NCBI RefSeq assembly: GCF_003672135.1
Contig: NC_039507.1
Location: 18,344,278 to 18,408,277 of the forward strand
Length of the DNA stretch: 64,000 nucleotides
Source of the DNA: Ooceraea biroi
Taxonomy: Eukaryota; Arthropoda; Insecta; Hymenoptera; Formicidae
Direction of reading: 5' to 3'
Shown here: one piece after another, positions 58,724-64,000 of the stretch
Layout: each line of letters opens with the position of its first letter
Numbering within the stretch: position 1 is the stretch's first letter
Position numbers and translations under genes: made by a program
The notes under the pieces: generated by a model
What the model saw: the letters and a program-made list of their open reading frames with translations, nothing else
Told to the model about the DNA's origin: nothing
Database searches by the model: none

Positions 58724-60609
58724 TACTCACAATGTCGATCTCGAGCAGATTTTGATATTTTACAGACGAAAGCTTTGATACTTTAATATAATTGTTAATA
58801 TTTTTAAATATAATTATTAATATTTAATATAATTATTAATATAATTGTTAATATGAATTGTGTGGTTTAATTAGTAAGACATTTAACGTCGTGAATTTGG
58901 AAGCTGGTGAAGAACTGTAGTATGTAAATGGAGAATATCGTCTTATATGCACATGTTAGATAAATTTCTTGGGGCACTCGGTATACCGCTGGCCGCTCAT
59001 TGCTTACCGAGCCACGCGTGCATTCACATACACGTAGGCAGATATCAACAGTTTATTCTATGCGTTGTTACATTTTCGATCTAATTAGGTGTCTCTCGGC
59101 GGACAATACTCTATTACGTTTTATTGAGAGAGATAAATTTGTCGCAATTAGAGAGCCCTCGGCACATAATAGCGGCATATATTATATCACGCCTGACGTG
59201 ACACGTTTAGAAATTGATCATTGTTACTAATAATACGTTATTGTCAATAATAACAATATGAGAACAATCACGAGAACATATATAATTTGAAACTTCATAA
59301 GAAAGACAGCAGTAAATGTTTACTGCTCTCTTTTGTCAAAGATAAAATATTTATTACTTTGTTATAATACGCCATTTAATATATTAGCCATTCGTTCTAT
59401 TATAATGATATAATTTTAAAGTTAATGCAAACTAACATTATCATCTTAAACCTCCTCATCAGTTTCTTCAGATAAAATACCTGACAATGATTTATATAGC
59501 ATTTACAAAATATATTAAAAACAATTTTCATAGACGGAGATACAGTAAGAACAGCCATGTGAGCAACGATAGTTGCTCGCGCGACCGTATACGCTCGCAT
59601 GCTCGTACGCCGTAGTCAATAAGAGGGATCATTGATCATTGGTCAGGCAAGATTAATGATACCCACGTACGTGCACTACTATCGTGTGCACAGCGTGTGC
59701 GTGGAAATCGGGAACCGGCAAGTGAACTGGAAGCGAATTTTAGCAGTCCGTTATGCGGACTTCCTTTGCGAATCGCTGAGTAAGACGTCGATTCGCGCTC
59801 GCACGCGCTGTTCCAGGCTTATCACAACCCTTGCTCTCAGGAATTATTTTAACATGATGAGTACCTCATCTAACTCGATGAGCAGTACGCATACTTTAGA
59901 CTTGGATTTTCTTATTTTTCCTAAATAACAAATTAAAATAAATTGGAATTAAGAAATATCGTTAGAAATTGCGATATGCTCTCCATTAGCTCAAACGGAA
60001 GAAGAAGTAATTTGCGATTGCATGCGTTTTCCGTGTAACGGTTATGCAACGCTTATGCAAATGGTAGCAAATCGTGCAAGTTCAAGTCGGAGGTACTCTT
60101 AAAAACGACGACAGCGGGAGACGTATTACGTATCCGGGGTGGAAGGATGATGAAATAAGCCATTAAGTCACCGGGCTCAGCGTAACATTACGAGAAGCAA
60201 CGTAATCTCGTCTAATGTCGTGCAATGAAACGTAATAGCGCGGCCGCAATGTATCACCTTCTTTCGCATGCGGCCAGATATTACATTGCATTGGCGAACT
60301 CTCCTGCGAGAGCCAACTGTCTCGTGGCATTTCGGATTTTTCTGAAGCGTTCATCCGATCTCAGATTTCTCGCGTGAACCATATTCGATTATTCAACTAG
60401 AAGCAAGCAATAAAAGAGAAAGGTAAAAGTTTCGAATAAGGGAGATCTACCCCCAATCTATGTCTTAATCTTGACATATGTTTATTACGAGTATATTACA
60501 AGTGGTTTCTCGTTAATCACAGTTATGCACATTTGCAATGAGTCATAATTCTTAGAATTAGAACATATTTATACCTGCAACCGAACTTTATATTACAACC
60601 CAATATAAT
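58724..60609. other. Intergenic DNA, partly CG-containing
   Basis: 59580-59830 and 60150-60320 are less AT-rich, with short open frames of no recognisable family. They could be 5' leaders or promoters, but no exon can be supported. Confidence 0.35.
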
Positions 60610-60895
60610 CGAATGCTTCCCAGTAAGCAAAATGCGAGCAGTATGCCAGCAGATTGGCAACAGATTTCCATAAAACTTGCTGGCAAATTGGCATTCGTTT
60701 GTCCGTATTCGGTTTATCTGCTAGCAGATTCTGCCAGCAGATTGATGGCAAAAAGCGAGCAGGATATGCAATACGTTCCATTTAAACACATTGGAACGAC
60801 AAATTCTGCTCGGTTTCTGCCGTTAGTCTGTCATTACATTCTGCCATTCCCAACCTGTTGTATTTCTGTTAGCTGATGACAAAGTCTGCAGCAGA
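60610..60895. repeat. Block of repeated TGCCAGCAGATT-type motifs
   Basis: After CCCAGTAAGCAAAATG the sequence repeats variants of TGCCAGCAGATT, TGCTGGCAAATT and GCTAGCAGATT for about 280 bp. This resembles the motif-iterated arms of the CCCATACAGCACA elements. A matching right terminus was not found. Confidence 0.5.
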
Positions 60896-62369
60896 TCTGT
60901 GCAAAACTTACCCTTTCAAAAAAGGTACAAAAAAGCCGCCAAGTGCACGCGCTAATTGGTATTATGAAAAAAATATAGTATAACATCGTTTTAACACAAA
61001 AAGTTGTGATATCAACATATTATTTCGATTATGGATAAGGTATAAAATAATTATATCGTATTAATGTCAGTTTTATTAATAAATCAGTTATCTTGAATCA
61101 CGGATAATTGTAATATATTTATAAAAGATATATTTTTTAAAAATGTAATAAGTACAAAATTGTTTAATGCAAAATACTTGGCGTCGCTGCTGGATTTCAA
61201 AATAGGAAATAGCAATGTCAACTTATAAATTATATGATTTGTATGAATTTATATGATACTTAATCCATACAGCTATGCTGCTCTCTCGCGGCAAAAAATT
61301 GTACTGGACATTTAGAAAAGATGTGTAATTACGAAGATTTCATCTTTGCGTCGTAATATCTCCACTCGTAGAGCACGTAGAGCAAAAATAAACACAGTTG
61401 AGTTAGGAAAAGTGACCTTCAACTATTATCGATTAAGCCCATTCCGAACTTGATCTATTCAGCCGTTAGACTCAGCCGTACTGAGATCTCATAATTAACG
61501 ATGCGCCCAACTAGGCGTTTCGCGTATAATAAGCCACGGGCGTCTCGCTGCCATGCGCGCGCGCATGCATTGCGCGAGACACTACCATGTCTCTTGACAT
61601 TACGTAAAAACTGCTTTTTGCAGATTTGGTTATCTGGTTGCCGCAGTGACGGAAAAAATTAAAAAATGCCGCCAAATCTTTTGTATTAGCCGCGATCCAT
61701 ATGCCGCGGTGGCAACTTGATTGTCGGACAAAAGTCCGCGGTAGCGGCCTTATGAGGATAACTGCTATATACTATATATTTATTTTATATTTGTTATTAA
61801 GAACATTAAAAAAGCGGGACGAATATACAGTCTGTTTGATAAGAGAATTCGACAAAACTTTTATTTGGAAACCGTTCGATGTGAAATTCCAGTGGCACCC
61901 AGGAGGAGGATCCTTTCTCTAAGACGATTTCTAGAAAAAGCTTAAATTATTTAATATTGTTCGCCCTTCATGATCGAAAGATAAATTTCGCCACAAATGC
62001 CGCATACGCATTGCGATTCGAAACCGTGTCCCGTGACCATCATAGTCGCTTGATGATAATCCAACCGAAAACGTTTAGACATAATAGAATAGAATAGAAG
62101 AAATATGTGAATAGAATAAGAGTGAATAGAAGGACACTTATTATCGGTGGCTACTAGATATAAATTCAATCAGTTTTAATATTCTTTGGGTTCATCTTAA
62201 TGTGCATGCAGCGCAATGAAATTTAAGAATAGAGATGTACCAGTTTCTTTATTCATTTTCTAACAATTTCAAGCACTTAGTTATTTCAGAACAGAACTAT
62301 TAAGAATGGAAACTCATCTTCGAGTTTACTAGTTGGTTTTAACATAATATTAGCTGATTAAGATTAATA
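60896..62369. other. Intergenic DNA downstream of the odorant receptor
   Basis: AT-rich, with a CG-containing patch near 61530-61580 (GCGCGCGCATGCATTGCGCG). No gene recognised. Confidence 0.4.
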
Positions 62370-63014
62370 TCACTTTTGTGTAGAATATATAACAGTAAAA
62401 TACGACAGTGATGCAGTTGATAGCTGCAATGAAGACGTCATTTTAGTTTTCAGTATATACATGTATTGTATATAATATATATACGTATGGACACGTAATA
62501 TATAATAATTTTACCGTGGCAAAGTTTTCTAAAGATAGTGTATAAAGGCCACCTAATTTTATGGTATAAGACTTAGTGCCCCTTTGCAAAAGAAACAATA
62601 TTAATCTTTGCACGCGTACAGGTGCAATGTACCATCGAACGTTATATCTGCGAAGTAAAAGAGTAAAAGGTAAATAATAAAATAAATATTTAAAATAAGC
62701 TGAAATATCAAAAATGCTGATGGTAAAAAACTTAGGATTGAAATAAATGTTGTACAGACAATGTTGGCAAATATTATATTTATAATATCACGTTGATTGT
62801 TATTCACGCGTATGTTCATATAAAGGTAATATTGACGACTTTAGTCTATTATAGAAAAAATATCTTACGCTGTTGAAAATATGTAATTATAGTGATCTGT
62901 AACTGTTTGACCAATGTAGTTGGCTGCTAATGAACATCCTAAAATGCCAACCGCAAAAATACAGTGTAATACGATATCTTCCATCCTATGTACAAAACAA
63001 GCGGCTTGAAAGAG
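62370..63014 (-). CDS. Odorant receptor, last three exons (partial gene)
   Basis: Insect odorant receptor (7tm_6 family), a membrane subunit that forms a ligand-gated channel with Orco. Three exons join in frame: 63014-62869 (LFQAACFVHRMEDIV, then ANYIGQTVTDHYNYIFSTA), 62647-62515 (YNVRWYIAPVRVQRLILFLL, then QRGTKSYTIKLGGLYTLSLE) and 62423-62370 (LSTASLSYFTVIYSTQK, stop). These are the C-terminal hallmarks of hymenopteran receptors: NYxGQxxxDHS, AYxxxWY, LLQRGTK, LSxxSLSYFTV. About 110 residues of a protein usually near 400 are present. The N-terminal exons were not found up to the window end and may lie beyond it. Splice sites and phases are consistent, so it reads as functional. Each exon is too short to stand out as an open frame. 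Confidence 0.88.
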
Positions 63015-63597
63015 CTGAAATAATATATTAAACATACACTGTTTTGTAACAGATATTATTACAGAATTTATATATAAAATTTATAGTATAAAAGTTAAAA
63101 GATATACATGTATATCTACCCGAGAAAAAATGGACCTATGTGATCATATATGATCATACATAATTGGCTATATATAATAAAATCCGAAAATTTAAAATTT
63201 AATTTAATTTTATATAATGATATATAATAATGTCAAACAATTGGCGCGATATGATTTTATATTTTATACTACAATCATATTTGATTAGATCTCATTATAG
63301 TTGTATATGTATGAAGAGATCCGATAAACATATCTTATATTATTTGATCATATATAATAATATGTAAAATTTTGTTTGATATGATTATATCTGTATACAA
63401 TCATATTCAGCTAGATCTGATTACACATAAAACCAGATCTGTTCAAACATGATTACATTAAGATAAGATCATATCGCGCCAAAATTTGGACATCACTATA
63501 CAAAATAATATAAAATTTTATATGCCATCAGATCTTTTCGGATCTTATTATGTATATTTACATCTGACCATATTATATTCATTTTTTCTCGGGTATA

Positions 63598-63630
<33 letters not shown>

Positions 63631-63634
63631 AGTA
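63015..63634. other. Odorant receptor intron or upstream DNA
   Basis: AT-rich with many GATCATAT/ATATGATC-type small palindromes between about 63120 and 63590, flanked by CCCGAGAAAAAATG at the left and CATTTTTTCTCGGG at the right. This fits one more motif-iterated element. A (CATATA)n tract follows. No receptor exon was found. Confidence 0.5.
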
Positions 63635-63984
63635 TACAGGGTGTCTCATTTTAAATGACGACGAAAGCTTTTTACTTAAATTATAAAATATTATACTTTG
63701 GAACGCTGTAACTCCCTGAAAAATGATCCAATTGCAAAAGAAACAAAAAACCATTGTATTCGTCTTATTGTCAGCTACAACTTCCATTTTGAGAAAAAAA
63801 TCGATTTTCGTTAAAAAAATGACCGCCATGATAAAATCTCTAAAGTGGCGCCATCTACAGTTAAATTGATAATATCATCATCTTGTCTCCTCGAAGCCAT
63901 ACAACTTTTGTCTGAAACAATTTTCTCTAAAATGCATTGTTCAAGAGATATTTGAGGTTGTCATTTAAAATGGAACACCCTGTA
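63635..63984. mobile_element. 350-bp MITE with CAGGGTGTCTCATTTTAAATG ends
   Basis: CAGGGTGTCTCATTTTAAAT is paired with ATTTAAAATGGAACACCCTG; TA flanks on both sides. It is complete and non-coding; a truncated relative is at 838-1148. Confidence 0.85.
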
Positions 63985-64000
63985 TATATAGATACAGGCA

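Noticed and set aside
1..64000. tRNA, rRNA and known small RNA genes
   Set aside because: None was recognised by eye on either strand; a covariance-model scan would be needed to exclude small ones.

Overview
The window looks like nuclear DNA of an ant (Hymenoptera: Formicidae); this is inferred, not proven. It is AT-rich, with intron-split animal genes, a tandem array of divergent ionotropic receptors (IRs), an insect odorant receptor, an FBXO21-like gene and many mariner-type elements with DUF4817-like transposases, as is common in ants.

Layout. 1-5.3 kb is mostly old repeats: partial transposons, a mariner transposase relic and several hairpin elements. At 5.3-5.9 kb (minus) there is a weak candidate for a two-exon small secreted peptide. 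At 6.4-8.1 kb (minus) lies Pus1 (tRNA pseudouridine synthase, 5 exons). Head-to-head with it at 8.9-10.6 kb (plus) is mRpL45 (mitochondrial ribosomal protein, 6 exons). From 10.9 to 28.8 kb (minus) run four tandem IR genes, IR-A to IR-D. All have seven coding exons with near-identical intron phases. A, B and D read as intact; C is a pseudogene with a stop, a frameshift and a 1.4-kb foldback element in a coding exon. At 30-45.5 kb a block with TTAA at both outer ends and copies of one piggyBac-like MITE at its edges interrupts the IR upstream flank. It carries an FBXO21-like gene whose F-box exon is itself split by a 1.1-kb mariner-type element. From 45.5 to 47.6 kb come the continuation of the IR flank and nested repeats. 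At 49.9-55.8 kb (minus) is a Ror-family receptor tyrosine kinase (ten exons seen, first exon not found). 56-62 kb is mostly intergenic with a nested transposon. At 62.4-63.0 kb (minus) are the last three exons of an odorant receptor, whose 5' part was not found in the window.

How the genes relate. Pus1 and mRpL45 are housekeeping genes probably sharing a bidirectional promoter. The IRs and the odorant receptor are chemosensory membrane proteins in a birth-and-death gene array. The main theme of the window is mobile-element traffic: at least five families of short elements ending in CAGGGTGT, piggyBac-like TTAA elements, foldbacks, and elements whose arms are built from small palindromes. Exon limits were worked out by hand from reading frame, GT/AG sites and phase, with no transcript support.
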